Origin: G965279335 sp965279285
GTDB lineage: Bacteria > Pseudomonadota > Gammaproteobacteria > DSM-16500
Direction of reading: 5' to 3'
NCBI GenBank assembly: GCA_965279285.1
Contig: OZ257147.1
Coordinates: forward strand, 1-64,000
Length of the DNA stretch: 64,000 bases
The notes below the pieces were generated by a model. The model searched no databases. It was given only the letters and a program-made list of their open reading frames with translations, and had not been told where the DNA came from. Both the position numbers and the translations under genes were made by a program. Within the stretch, counting starts at the first letter, position 1, and each line of letters opens with the position of its first letter. Below, in pieces: positions 9,303-19,600 of the stretch.

Positions 9303-10847
9303 ATGCCACGCTTTATTCACTCATTCAAAAAAATAAATGTGCTTATGCAATTAAGTGTTCCAACGACTATTAAGCCGATTTCTTTACACCAATCGACCGC
9401 ATTTTTTGCACGGCTATCTTCCATCGTGAATGCACCGACAGGTTTGCAACGTCGTTTTGTGAGCCATCAGGCAATTAAGCAAAAGAACAAGCAACAACAG
9501 AATTCTTCTAATCAAAAGCCACTCAATAAAAAACCGTTATTTTATGCAGCAGGAGTCACTTCGCTGGTTGCAATAGTGACTTGGGATGATGTTAAGAAAT
9601 ACATAGCGGGAGGATATGATAGAAAAGCAAAAATTATCGAGACAACTATTAAACAAAAACAGCAAGATCTAAACGCTGAAATAAATAAAATTGAAGACTA
9701 TTTAAAAGCATTGCCTTCCGATGTTAGCCCACTTACTTTTAAAAAGAAGCTCCACCTTTATAATGACGCGCAGTACATTGGCAATGTGCTGTCAGAAATT
9801 GGAAAAAAAATCAATGAAACAAAAGATAAAGTACAACAAATAAAAAATCAATTTGCTCAGGAACTCAGTGGTGCTAATGAAGTGATTACTCAATTAGCTT
9901 GGTTGCAAAAAGAAAAAGAAATCGTAGAAAGTCGTTTAGAGGATGGTTTATCTATTTTGCAATATCTGGCGCATATGAACAATGCTTACTTAACTCTTAT
10001 TAAGCAGGATAAACCCAATGTCGATAACATAATAAATGATGCCGTAAATATCATTTTTAGCAAACCGGATAACTTTAGTTTGTTAGGCGTTAGTTGTGGT
10101 GAATTACGTGCTAATGCATATAACTTACAGGCTAAGGCGAGAAGAAAAACAAATGATTTTCAAGGAGCTAGACTTTCTTATGAAGCAGCATTGCGTCATC
10201 ATCCAACTGATATGTTGCATAGTAATTTAGGCGCCTCACTTATTGATACAGCTTATCAGCATGTTCCAACCCCTGAGGCAATTGCACAATGTTCAAAAAC
10301 CCAGCAATGCGAAGAGGTTGTTGCGGTAATGTTAGAAAAAGCACAACAAAGTGTTAAGCAACATGAACAAGCCACTTTTTTTAATGGATCGCCGAATCCC
10401 GATACAACAGAAATGAAATGGTGGAGTAATTCATTACGTTCAAAGAATCTGCAAATCCTCACAGATTATGCCTGGGGTTTACGAGTACAAGTCTGTGCAA
10501 CTCTCCTAGCATATGAAGGTCAAATAATACCGCCGAATGTTTTGCAAGAATGTCATAACAATAGAAAGAGAGCGCATGACATTCTCGATCGTGTGATTAA
10601 AACACTTGAAGATCCAAGCCAAGTAACTCGTAAAAACGAAGTGAATGCTGTGCAACCACATATGTTTAAAGGTGTATTGCATATGGATGAAAGCAATTTA
10701 GCCGAAGCAAAAAAACAATTCGATTACGTGCTTAAACTAAATCCAGAACATCCGCAAGCAAAAAAACGCTTGGCTCTACTCCAAGAAAAAACAGGAAAAA
10801 TAAACGACTGGGCTACGGAAAGTTGCTGTGCACGACTTGCTCGATAA
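9303..10847 (+). CDS. Membrane-anchored coiled-coil / TPR protein
   Basis: 514 aa, start preceded by CTAGGAGAAATT. Residues 1-76 are basic with no acidic residue and contain an LQRRFVSHQ motif near 48-56, again like a mitochondrial presequence. A single hydrophobic segment follows (FYAAGVTSLVAIVTW, about 80-95). Residues 110-230 are charged and helical, probably coiled coil. TPR-like repeats lie at about 275-330 (GARLSYEAALRHHPTD) and 455-505 (EAKKQFDYVLKLNPEHPQA). The architecture suggests an N-terminally anchored protein exposing a TPR adaptor domain. The leader is similar in style to that of the preceding TIR/NB-ARC gene. Function unknown. Confidence 0.75.
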   Translation: MPRFIHSFKKINVLMQLSVPTTIKPISLHQSTAFFARLSSIVNAPTGLQRRFVSHQAIKQKNKQQQNSSNQKPLNKKPLFYAAGVTSLVAIVTWDDVKKYIAGGYDRKAKIIETTIKQKQQDLNAEINKIEDYLKALPSDVSPLTFKKKLHLYNDAQYIGNVLSEIGKKINETKDKVQQIKNQFAQELSGANEVITQLAWLQKEKEIVESRLEDGLSILQYLAHMNNAYLTLIKQDKPNVDNIINDAVNIIFSKPDNFSLLGVSCGELRANAYNLQAKARRKTNDFQGARLSYEAALRHHPTDMLHSNLGASLIDTAYQHVPTPEAIAQCSKTQQCEEVVAVMLEKAQQSVKQHEQATFFNGSPNPDTTEMKWWSNSLRSKNLQILTDYAWGLRVQVCATLLAYEGQIIPPNVLQECHNNRKRAHDILDRVIKTLEDPSQVTRKNEVNAVQPHMFKGVLHMDESNLAEAKKQFDYVLKLNPEHPQAKKRLALLQEKTGKINDWATESCCARLAR

Positions 10848-10883
10848 TTGCAGCACGAGATACACTTTACATAGGAGACTATA

Positions 10884-13800
10884 ATGTTTTCACATATTTT
10901 CGTATTTCCCAAGATATCTCCTGATCAGTTACTAAGTACCAAAAAGCCTGCGCCATCGCTTGCTTTAGATCAAAGTCAGGCTAAGGATAACAAACAAAAT
11001 ACTCAAACAGTATTGTTTAATAAACTTGAACTTAAAATAGATTTTAATGAGCTTAAAAAAACAATTCAGAGCATAGCACATGAAGCAATTCGCAATATAT
11101 TAAATGACATGTGTGATGATTTTGAGGAAAAAGTAAAAGAATTTAATCAAGATCTATATAGTGCATTTACCTCTCCGGAAACGTTACGCGAAAATCTTGG
11201 CGAATTAATAAATTTGATTACTAATACTCATACGGAGATTTCCCATAAAGGTGGTGATAAAACTTCAACACGGCGCGCTAACGATGTTCTGCAACATTTA
11301 CAAGAACAGCTTACGAAAACAACAAAACAACCAATGTTATCGACAGCAACTCAACTCAGTGCGGAATCTAAAGGTTCTACTTCGCAATATTATTGGCAGG
11401 AAAATCGATTGCGTTTAGAGCAGCAACTATTACTCGACAATTCTGATTTTACCAACCGTTTCAACCAAACATTAAAAGCTATCCGCGATAAAGGTCGAAG
11501 AAATCAGTCTTTGCCTAATAATGTTTTTATCTGTTATGCGTGGCCAGATGAGAAAGATGAGACACAAAAACATTTAAGTTGGGTTCAAGATTTTTTAATC
11601 GGTTTACGCGAACATTTACAGCTTGCCGGCATAAGCAGTGTAAGATTAGATATTAGGGATAATCCTCCTGGTGTTAGTATTTACGAGTATATGGAAAAAG
11701 CAAGAACAGCAGATTTTGTTTTGCTAATTGGCACAGAGTCGTTGCTAAAAAAACATCATTTAGGTACTTCGGCAGTATGTACAGAGTTAATTAAAATTAA
11801 TCAAAAACGAGAAGATGACCGCAAAGCAAATAAGTTTCGTGTTTTCCCATTATTAATCAGCGGTGATTATCGCGAATCTTTTCCGGCACATTATGAATTG
11901 TATACAACAGTCAAAGATTGGAAAGGCACTAAAACGTATTTCCAGCATTTCCAATGGTTGACGGCTGCTCTGTATAGCACTCATGAACCAGCATTTGCAG
12001 AAATCTGGAATAAGTTTTTACTAGAGAGTAGTGCGGATGAAAAATTAATCTTAAATGAAGGAATTGATGAAAAATCCGTATTAGAGAAGTTGAAAATCGA
12101 ACAAACAGAAGCTGAGAAAAAGAAAGCACAACAAGCACAAGCATCTCGCAGAATGTTAAAGCTGGAGCACATTAGCACTCACCGCATTAAGGAACAAAAA
12201 TATATATCACCTTTAGAAGGAAACCATGTCGCAAATGTGGATGATTACGAAGGATTCTATAAATTAATTGCTCAAGGTAATATAAATGAAGTAGATAAAG
12301 AGTTAAATAAAAATCCAAACTTAAAAAATCAATGTACCATTGAGCAAGAAACTCCATTACACGTTTCCATAAAGTTTGGGCATGATGAGCTTACAAAAAT
12401 GTTAGTAAAAAAATATAAGCCGAATATCGAAGCCCTTGCTAAAGATGAAAGAACACCCCTGCATTATGCGGCTCGTTGGAAGAAACCCTCGATCGTACCA
12501 TTTCTTCTTATAAATCATGCGAATCCTAATCACCCTAATAAATATGGAAGAATACCATTGCATTGTTTCGCTAAAAACAATGACAAAGCGTCAGTGCAAT
12601 CATGTCTGACTAAGTCTGATAACGTTAATCATCGTGGTAAAAATGGTGTAACCCCGTTACATTGGGCATGTAGTAATAACGGCATTGACGTTGTTAAATA
12701 TTTAATTAATGACGTAGCTAATTGTAATGTTTGTGCCGCCGACAATAATAATCATACACCACTTTTTGAAGCGGTTCTTAGCGGAAATTTGGATATAGTA
12801 AAATTCTTAGTAGAAAATGGAGCAGAATCTTGTATAGAACAAGAAGATAATTTGGGCATAGGAAGAAGTCCTCTTTCTATCGCAGAGGTTAATTTTAAAG
12901 AGATTTATGATTACCTTAAAAGCAAACTCGATAAGCCGTTTCTTAATTCACTGCAACAAAATAAAGGAAGCAATATGTTTTCATCCAACCTTGCTGCTAG
13001 TAGCGAACAAAAAACCACTGGGGTCATCACAGACCACAAAAGTGGACTACAACAAGGAACCTATAAAATTCGAGGAAAAACTATAAAAAATATCTTAGTC
13101 ATTGGGTTAGGCCCTATAAATGCAGCGCATGTCATTCCTGCATTAATAAACAATAAATTGAGGGTTTTTCTGTGGAGTGAACACAGCTCAGAATCTGTCA
13201 TACAAATACGTGTGAAATCAGAAGAATCGATTCAATCTTACAGTGTTCCAGTTGTTAAGTCGCCAGAAAAGTTATCTGATGTGCCAGATTTAGTCATCTG
13301 GGGAAACAAAAAAAACACTAATAATGAAAAAATACAATTATTTAAAAAAGCTTTTCCAAAACAAGACATTCCGCATCTTGTTTTACAAAATGGCATTGGT
13401 AATGAAACCGATTTTGAAACTCTTGGCTTCAATGTAAGTCGTGGTGTTTTGTTTGTTGGTGCCAAGAAAGAAGTAGATTCTGCTGGAATATACTATCACA
13501 TGACGGCTGATAAAGGGACTACGGTTGGAGCTAGCAGCAACAGTTCGCGCGAAACATCAGCTGATCTAATTAAATTTTTACAGAATCTAAACTTTAAAAT
13601 AACACCTTGTGAGAGTATACTTATCGAAGAAATTCGGAAGACCGGCAATAATATTAACAATTATATTGTAATTTATGGAAAGTGTACTGTTTATGGTGAT
13701 ATAGATAAGCCTGAAAATAGCCATTTAAAAGAAATGAGAAACAAGGCCATTAAAGAATATTATGCGATTTACAATCACGAATTATCCAGTCATGGGATAA

Positions 13801-15335
13801 CCTATAACTTTTTTCTTGAGCAAGTATGTAAATACAGTGTAGACCTGAAGCATCATGTACCAACACACGCAGCAAAAGCAAAGACTTTGAATCTAGAGAG
13901 TAATGACGTTGAAGAAATGGAAGATTTACTGGGTAAAGTAATAAATGATGGTAATGCAAGACACTCTGACGTGAAGTATTTATCAGAAATAAATAAAGCT
14001 TATTTAGAGCATCAAGCCGCTGTTAAATTAAAACCCTTAAGATTTATAGAGCTCATACAAGCAGAAAAACAAAGTGGCTGGAATTGTTTTGATTTGGCTA
14101 TTGGTTTAAGTAAAGCATTAAATATTGATGAAAAAGATGCTAATAAATGTGCGCAGAATACACGTAATAAATTAATTGCATTTGCGCTAGACCAAAAAAA
14201 CATTCCCGAGTTTCGTCACTTATTAGCGCCGGAAATTCGTCATGCAGCCGGTCTTACTGCTGTCTATCTCAATTTACAAGAAGACAAAGAAAAGATAGAT
14301 AAGGAACGCAATACCCGGCTGGCTGAATTATTTGGTGTGGCGGAGGCATTAACGAAAGCTCGTACTAACGAAGCAAGTACGCAAGCAGAGGTGGCGCAAC
14401 AAATTGCAAAACTATTAGTAGTGGATGATCGCAGTAAAAATGATGCCGATAAGATCAATTTAGATGGCCATACCTTACCAAAATCTTTACAAACAGAAGC
14501 ACTACGTACATTAGTCAATAACTATCAAAGTGCTGATGAAAAAATACAAAGCGCGATAAAAGAACTATGCAGGCAGTATCCGCAGATGATAGAAGCAGTA
14601 ACCACATGTAAACAAGCATTAAGTCAAGCGCAAAATAACCGAGTGATTACCATTGTTTCGGCAGAAGAACTCTACCAATACCTACAAACACCAGAGCGAC
14701 AAAAACAATATCCAATTGCTTGGGAAGCTTACCATAAACAATACCAAACTAGTTTTTCTCCGCATGAACAAGCGCTGCAAACTTATTATGAAGATGAAAA
14801 AACTTATTGCACCTATATTAACGACTATTATGGCAAACAAGGCTGGATTGCTTTCCAACGCAGCTTCAAAGCAGAAAATACTAGTACTTCTATGGTGGAT
14901 ATTGCTGCTAGATTGATAAATGCGCAGATCGTAGTGTGTCAAAAACATCCGACAGCACCAAATACTTGGGAAGAAATTTATTGCACAGCTGCTAGCGCGG
15001 TTCAAAATAATAAAAAAGTTTATGTGCAATTTAACGGTTACGATCATTTTATTGCATTGCAAGAAAATCCTGCTTATGCGCAAAACTTAGCAAGCCATCT
15101 TCAGTATTTAGGTATTTTCAATATTACATCTGATGTGGGCATTATGGATGACATAGCATCGACTTCTTTACCTCTGACAACTGCTAAAGCTCGCGTAGAA
15201 AATACATCGAATATAGCAACCCTGATTACTAGCAGTTTTTTATTTCATAGCCCAGTTGTTTCTCATACAGCCACAGCTACAAGTGATAAAAACAGTACCA
15301 CGACGAGCGCGAATCAGCTACCGAGTCTTTGTTAA
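10884..15335 (+). CDS. SEFIR/TIR - ankyrin - ketopantoate-reductase-like - OTU-like fusion protein
   Basis: 1483 aa, start preceded by ATAGGAGACTATA. The N-terminal 200 residues are helical. A SEFIR/TIR-like domain covers about 211-370 (VFICYAWPDE, LLIGTESLL). Four to five ankyrin repeats lie at about 485-655 (TPLHYAARW, TPLHWACSNN). From Met698 the sequence matches the stand-alone gene that follows: a Rossmann fold with ILVIGLGPINAAH, a LQNGIGNE motif as in ketopantoate reductase (PanE/ApbA) and a C-terminal helical half ending EEMEDLLGKVI. Residues 1060-1410 carry an OTU-like cysteine protease signature: Cys1068 in GWNCFDLAIGL, the segment STSMVDIAARL, and His1388 in GYDHFIAL. The frame around Met698 is preceded by AAAGGAAGCAAT, a fossil ribosome binding site that points to fusion of two genes. 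A ubiquitin-directed effector role is inferred. Confidence 0.75.
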   Translation: MFSHIFVFPKISPDQLLSTKKPAPSLALDQSQAKDNKQNTQTVLFNKLELKIDFNELKKTIQSIAHEAIRNILNDMCDDFEEKVKEFNQDLYSAFTSPETLRENLGELINLITNTHTEISHKGGDKTSTRRANDVLQHLQEQLTKTTKQPMLSTATQLSAESKGSTSQYYWQENRLRLEQQLLLDNSDFTNRFNQTLKAIRDKGRRNQSLPNNVFICYAWPDEKDETQKHLSWVQDFLIGLREHLQLAGISSVRLDIRDNPPGVSIYEYMEKARTADFVLLIGTESLLKKHHLGTSAVCTELIKINQKREDDRKANKFRVFPLLISGDYRESFPAHYELYTTVKDWKGTKTYFQHFQWLTAALYSTHEPAFAEIWNKFLLESSADEKLILNEGIDEKSVLEKLKIEQTEAEKKKAQQAQASRRMLKLEHISTHRIKEQKYISPLEGNHVANVDDYEGFYKLIAQGNINEVDKELNKNPNLKNQCTIEQETPLHVSIKFGHDELTKMLVKKYKPNIEALAKDERTPLHYAARWKKPSIVPFLLINHANPNHPNKYGRIPLHCFAKNNDKASVQSCLTKSDNVNHRGKNGVTPLHWACSNNGIDVVKYLINDVANCNVCAADNNNHTPLFEAVLSGNLDIVKFLVENGAESCIEQEDNLGIGRSPLSIAEVNFKEIYDYLKSKLDKPFLNSLQQNKGSNMFSSNLAASSEQKTTGVITDHKSGLQQGTYKIRGKTIKNILVIGLGPINAAHVIPALINNKLRVFLWSEHSSESVIQIRVKSEESIQSYSVPVVKSPEKLSDVPDLVIWGNKKNTNNEKIQLFKKAFPKQDIPHLVLQNGIGNETDFETLGFNVSRGVLFVGAKKEVDSAGIYYHMTADKGTTVGASSNSSRETSADLIKFLQNLNFKITPCESILIEEIRKTGNNINNYIVIYGKCTVYGDIDKPENSHLKEMRNKAIKEYYAIYNHELSSHGITYNFFLEQVCKYSVDLKHHVPTHAAKAKTLNLESNDVEEMEDLLGKVINDGNARHSDVKYLSEINKAYLEHQAAVKLKPLRFIELIQAEKQSGWNCFDLAIGLSKALNIDEKDANKCAQNTRNKLIAFALDQKNIPEFRHLLAPEIRHAAGLTAVYLNLQEDKEKIDKERNTRLAELFGVAEALTKARTNEASTQAEVAQQIAKLLVVDDRSKNDADKINLDGHTLPKSLQTEALRTLVNNYQSADEKIQSAIKELCRQYPQMIEAVTTCKQALSQAQNNRVITIVSAEELYQYLQTPERQKQYPIAWEAYHKQYQTSFSPHEQALQTYYEDEKTYCTYINDYYGKQGWIAFQRSFKAENTSTSMVDIAARLINAQIVVCQKHPTAPNTWEEIYCTAASAVQNNKKVYVQFNGYDHFIALQENPAYAQNLASHLQYLGIFNITSDVGIMDDIASTSLPLTTAKARVENTSNIATLITSSFLFHSPVVSHTATATSDKNSTTTSANQLPSLC

Positions 15336-15384
15336 TGTTTTTGGATTATACAATACAAGTAAACCGTCAACTTAAGGAGATAAT

Positions 15385-16497
15385 ATGTTTTCACTATTCA
15401 ACCCTGCTATTAGTAGCGAACAAAAAACCACTGGGATCGTCACGGATCACAAAAGTGGATTACAACAAGGAACCTATAAAATTGGAGGAAAAACTATAAA
15501 AAATATCTTGGTAGTTGGGTTAGGCCCAATAAATGCAGCATATGTCATTCCTACATTGATAAAAAATAAATTAGGGGTTTTTTTATGGAGTGAACATAGT
15601 TCAGAGTCTGTTATGCAGATACGCGTGAAATCAGAAGAATTGATTCAATCTTACAGTGTTCCAGTTGTTAAGTCGCCAGAAAAGTTATCTGATGTGCCGG
15701 ATTTAGTCATATGGGGAAACAAAAAAAACACTAATAATGAAAAAATACAATTATTTAAAAAAGCTTTTCCAAAAAAAGACATTCTGCATCTTGTTTTACA
15801 AAATGGCATTGGTAATGAAGCCGATTTTGAAACTCTTGGCTTCAATATAAGTCGTGGTGTTTTATTTGTTGGCGCCAAAAAAGAAGTAGATTCTGTTGGA
15901 ACATACTATCATATGACAGGTGATAATGGGACCATGATTGGAGCTAGCAGCAACAGTTTTCGCGAAACATCAGCTGATCTAGTGAAATTTTTACAAAACT
16001 TAAACTTTAAAATAAAACCTTGTGAGAATATACTTATCGAAGAAATTCGGAAGACCGGCAATAATATTAACAATTATATTGTAATTTACGGAAAGTGTGC
16101 TGTTTATGGTGATATAGATAAGCCTGAAAATAGTCATTTAAGAAAAATCAGAAACCAGGCTATTAAAGAATATTATGCGATTTACAATCACGAATTATCC
16201 AATCATGGTGTAACATATGACTCTTTTTATAAAAGCGTATGTGATTACAGCATACAACTAGCTAAACATGTACCAACACACGCAGCAAAAGCAAAGACTT
16301 TGAATTTAGAGAGTAATAACGCCGAAGAAATGGAAGATTTACTGGGTAAAGTAATAAAGGATGGCAATGCAAGACACTCTGACGTGACGTGTTTATCAGA
16401 AATAAATAAAGCTTATTTAGAGCATGAAGTAGCTTTTAAGTTAAAACAAATAAAAACCGTTGATGAAACAGGAAATACTATACGCTCTCGTTTATAA
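15385..16497 (+). CDS. Ketopantoate-reductase-like (PanE/ApbA fold) protein
   Basis: 370 aa, start preceded by TTAAGGAGATAAT. Nearly the same sequence, in DNA as well as protein, as residues 698-1045 of the preceding fusion gene, so one is a recent copy of the other. It has a Rossmann nucleotide motif (ILVVGLGPINAAY), LQNGIGNE (the Asn corresponds to the substrate-binding QNG of ketopantoate reductases), IRKTGNNINNYI at the place of the catalytic-Lys helix, and EEMEDLLGKVIKDG in the C-terminal domain, like the TEID..G.V motif of the family. An NAD(P)H-dependent 2-ketoacid reductase activity is possible. The island context and the duplicate inside an effector-like fusion argue against a role in pantothenate synthesis. 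Confidence 0.7.
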   Translation: MFSLFNPAISSEQKTTGIVTDHKSGLQQGTYKIGGKTIKNILVVGLGPINAAYVIPTLIKNKLGVFLWSEHSSESVMQIRVKSEELIQSYSVPVVKSPEKLSDVPDLVIWGNKKNTNNEKIQLFKKAFPKKDILHLVLQNGIGNEADFETLGFNISRGVLFVGAKKEVDSVGTYYHMTGDNGTMIGASSNSFRETSADLVKFLQNLNFKIKPCENILIEEIRKTGNNINNYIVIYGKCAVYGDIDKPENSHLRKIRNQAIKEYYAIYNHELSNHGVTYDSFYKSVCDYSIQLAKHVPTHAAKAKTLNLESNNAEEMEDLLGKVIKDGNARHSDVTCLSEINKAYLEHEVAFKLKQIKTVDETGNTIRSRL

Positions 16498-16546
16498 TTT
16501 TAGATTGTGTCCAAATATGGGTGAATCGACATATGAAAACAAAAGC

Positions 16547-16574
16547 TTATTTCTCGCGCGGGCCTAAGAAATAA
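16547..16574. promoter_or_regulatory. Short inverted repeat upstream of the next gene
   Basis: Eight-base arms TTATTTCT and AGAAATAA with a 12-nt GC-rich loop, in the 109-bp gap before the gene at 16607. It could be an operator or a weak hairpin. No T-tract follows. Confidence 0.25.
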
Positions 16575-16606
16575 TTCTGTGTGATTGAGAAGCGCAAGGA
16601 GCGAGT

Positions 16607-19600
16607 ATGTTTTTCGGTTTAGTGCCTGATGTGAAAAGTGCTCCTGCAGCAAAGCAGGAAGTTGTCAATAAATCTATCACTCCACTTCCAGAGACAAAAG
16701 AAGTAAGAATAACGAAAACACAAATTGACACGCTGAAAAAGCATGCCCTAGATTGTTTAGAAAAAGCTAATCAAATAAAACAGCAACAACAAAGTCATAA
16801 GAGCTATGAGTATTGTTTGCAAGCAGCATTTTATTATCAAGCTGCAAACGTGTTGGCTAAAGAAAATGAGTTAGAAAAGGAGGGTCCAGTTATTCTTAAA
16901 GAGCTGGCTAAACTAGATCAAAAATTTCCGACACTTGCGTTTGAAACGTATGTTGCAGAAAAGCCATTTAATACGGCGATAGATCTTAAGGATGGCAATC
17001 AGGTACAAATTACAGCAAAGATTGATCCGCATGCACACAAAAAAATTCTTATCGATATCCGTGAGCTTGCAAATAAACAATTAAAAACATATAGAGAGCA
17101 ATTCGATCCTAAAGTATCTGTAAGTTCTAGTAAGCCATTGACGATGCAGACAATTTATAAAGATATAACGTGCCAAATTAAGAAGTTATTTATAAAGATA
17201 ATTAATGAAAGTGTCACACAATATAAAAACCTGACAAAAACTCCTCCGCCATGTGATTATGTGTTTATTGCGTTAGGTTCTTTAGCTAGAGAAGAAATTA
17301 CCCCGTATTCAGACTTAGAGTTTGGTTTAATTATTGAAGATAAACAAGATAAAGGTATTAATGAAAAAAATAAAATATATTTTCGTGATCTCTGTCGCTT
17401 GATTAACTTTAACTTGCTGGCATTGGGTGAAACCCCGGCTAGTGCATTAGGCATTAAAATGCCTATTATTGATGGTAAAGTTATAACTAATCCAGTTCGC
17501 AAAGGCATTTGTTTCGATGCTTGCGTACCCGGCGGTTATAAAAATCCGTTAGGCAAGCGCGATGCTAAAGGCGAAATTGTTTTTGAGCTTATAGGTACCC
17601 CAACAGAGCTCGCCGATTATCAAGATGAAAAATATTACAACGAAAATGGCAAGCTCAAAGACGAACCTTTTTTGCCAGGCTCACTGGCGCATAGTTGTAG
17701 CATAAGTATTGAAGCAAAACTGTCAGAGCGTAAATTACTAGATGATTATCAAAGCAAAGTAACAAAAAAACTCAATGAACATATTAAGAATAAATCTCTG
17801 CGAGAGCGGCGTGCTCTTAAATTATTATATATTGATTTAGAGCGCTTTCAGCTTAAATTAGGTCGTCATGAAGCGGATAAACTCTTATTTTCTGCCAAGC
17901 ATGATTTTTATCGTTTGCCGAATACCATTATTGATCATCTGGCGTTGTATTATGGCAAAAAAGAATTGAGTCTGTGGGATAGAGTGGAATGTCTGACTGA
18001 AGTTTTTAAGCCCGAGTTTGCTAAAAAAATTCAGATGGCTATAGATATAATTGTTGAAATGCGACTAGCAATTTATTTAGATGCTGAGGAGCAAAAAGAA
18101 ATAACTGAATTTAAAGGCTTTGCTGATATATTTTCTAATCCTAATATGCATGATGAAAAAAATCCAGCATATATAAAAACGCCTAATAAAAAATATCAAT
18201 TCAGAGTTAAAGATATATTCACTGCTTTAAGTCATTTGTTTTGGTTGCAAAAATTAGCTAACAATTTTTGTGATAACCCCGTAAATGATAATCTTTGTCA
18301 TGAAATAAAAGAATTGGATAGCCAATTTGTTAGAGCTAGAAGTTTAGACCTTTTGTGTAAGAAGAAAGAAGCAATTTCTGTTTATAATACATACCTTAAA
18401 ACTACGGATGAGCAAAGCGCAGAACATGAAGAATGTTTAGTGCATAAAGCATTAGCTAATTTTTCTATCGAAGAAGAGTTGCAGGGTGTTCATGATTTTA
18501 CAATAATTTGCCAGCGATTTAATAACTTAAATTTACAACACTTGGATAAACAACTTAAATTTGCCAGATATGCTGTGCTTTTTGCTCCGCTTTTAGCTAA
18601 GCATAATTTTTTCAATGACTCTTTGGGGTTACTTGAGAAAGCAGAACTAATATTTAAGCACCAGCTTGGTTCGGGTCATCCAGAATACAATGAATTATGT
18701 TTAACTAGAGTGCTTGTCACTAGGAAAAAAACTAGTAATGGCGATCAAAATATACAAGAAAATTTTGATAAGAGGCTTAATCTTTTTTTGGCAGAATTAA
18801 CAGAAAAATTAGGAGGCAATCTTAAAAAAACAGAAAATGATAAAAGCCTTGTTCAAGATACAAAACAAGATCATTCTAAAGTTTTACCACCAGCTACCAT
18901 TGATGAAAAATTAAATATAAATGCTTTTGCACTAGGTAATTCTGATTATAAATCAGTTATTGAGCAAAAAGGTCTTTTGATCGACAAAACTCTTTTTATT
19001 AAAGAAGTTATTGATGATAAAACACAAGTTAAGTTGATTATTCGTCCACGACGTTTTGGTAAGACGTTAAATATGTCTATGCTGAAATATTTTTTCAAAA
19101 CCACAAAAAAAGAGCATGAGCATGCTGAGTTATTTACTGGCAAAGCTATTTGGCGGCAAGAGGAAAAGTATCGATCTGAGCAAGGACAATATCCAGTGAT
19201 ATTTATTAGCTTTAAAGAAATAACATCAAACGACCTTAAAGAAATCTATGATGAAATTAAATATGCTTTGTCTGGACTATATAGTAAATATAAAGAAATG
19301 TTGTTTGAAAAAAATATTATCAAAGTGAATACTCTTGAACAAAAAGATTATGATGCGGTTATTGAACGTAAAGCGGAAGATGCTATAATTAAGAAAGCCT
19401 ATAAAAAATTAACTGAACATTTACATAAAGCATATAGAAAAAAAGTCATTGTTTTAATTGACGAATATGATACTCCTATTCAGCTTGCTTATATGTCTGG
19501 TTCCTCATCTATTTCAGCGATAACAGAACTTATCAGTAATATACTGAAACCATTATTAACAAATAACAATTGTATATATAGAGCTATTTTGACCGGGACC

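Noticed and set aside
14682..15083. 133-codon minus-strand frame
   Set aside because: Lies inside the OTU-like coding region with no motif or start signal; shadow frame.
1..16497. Known anti-phage defence island
   Set aside because: TIR and NB-ARC domains would fit, but no recognised complete defence operon is present, and UIM-, OTU-, CaaX- and ankyrin-type features fit host interaction better.
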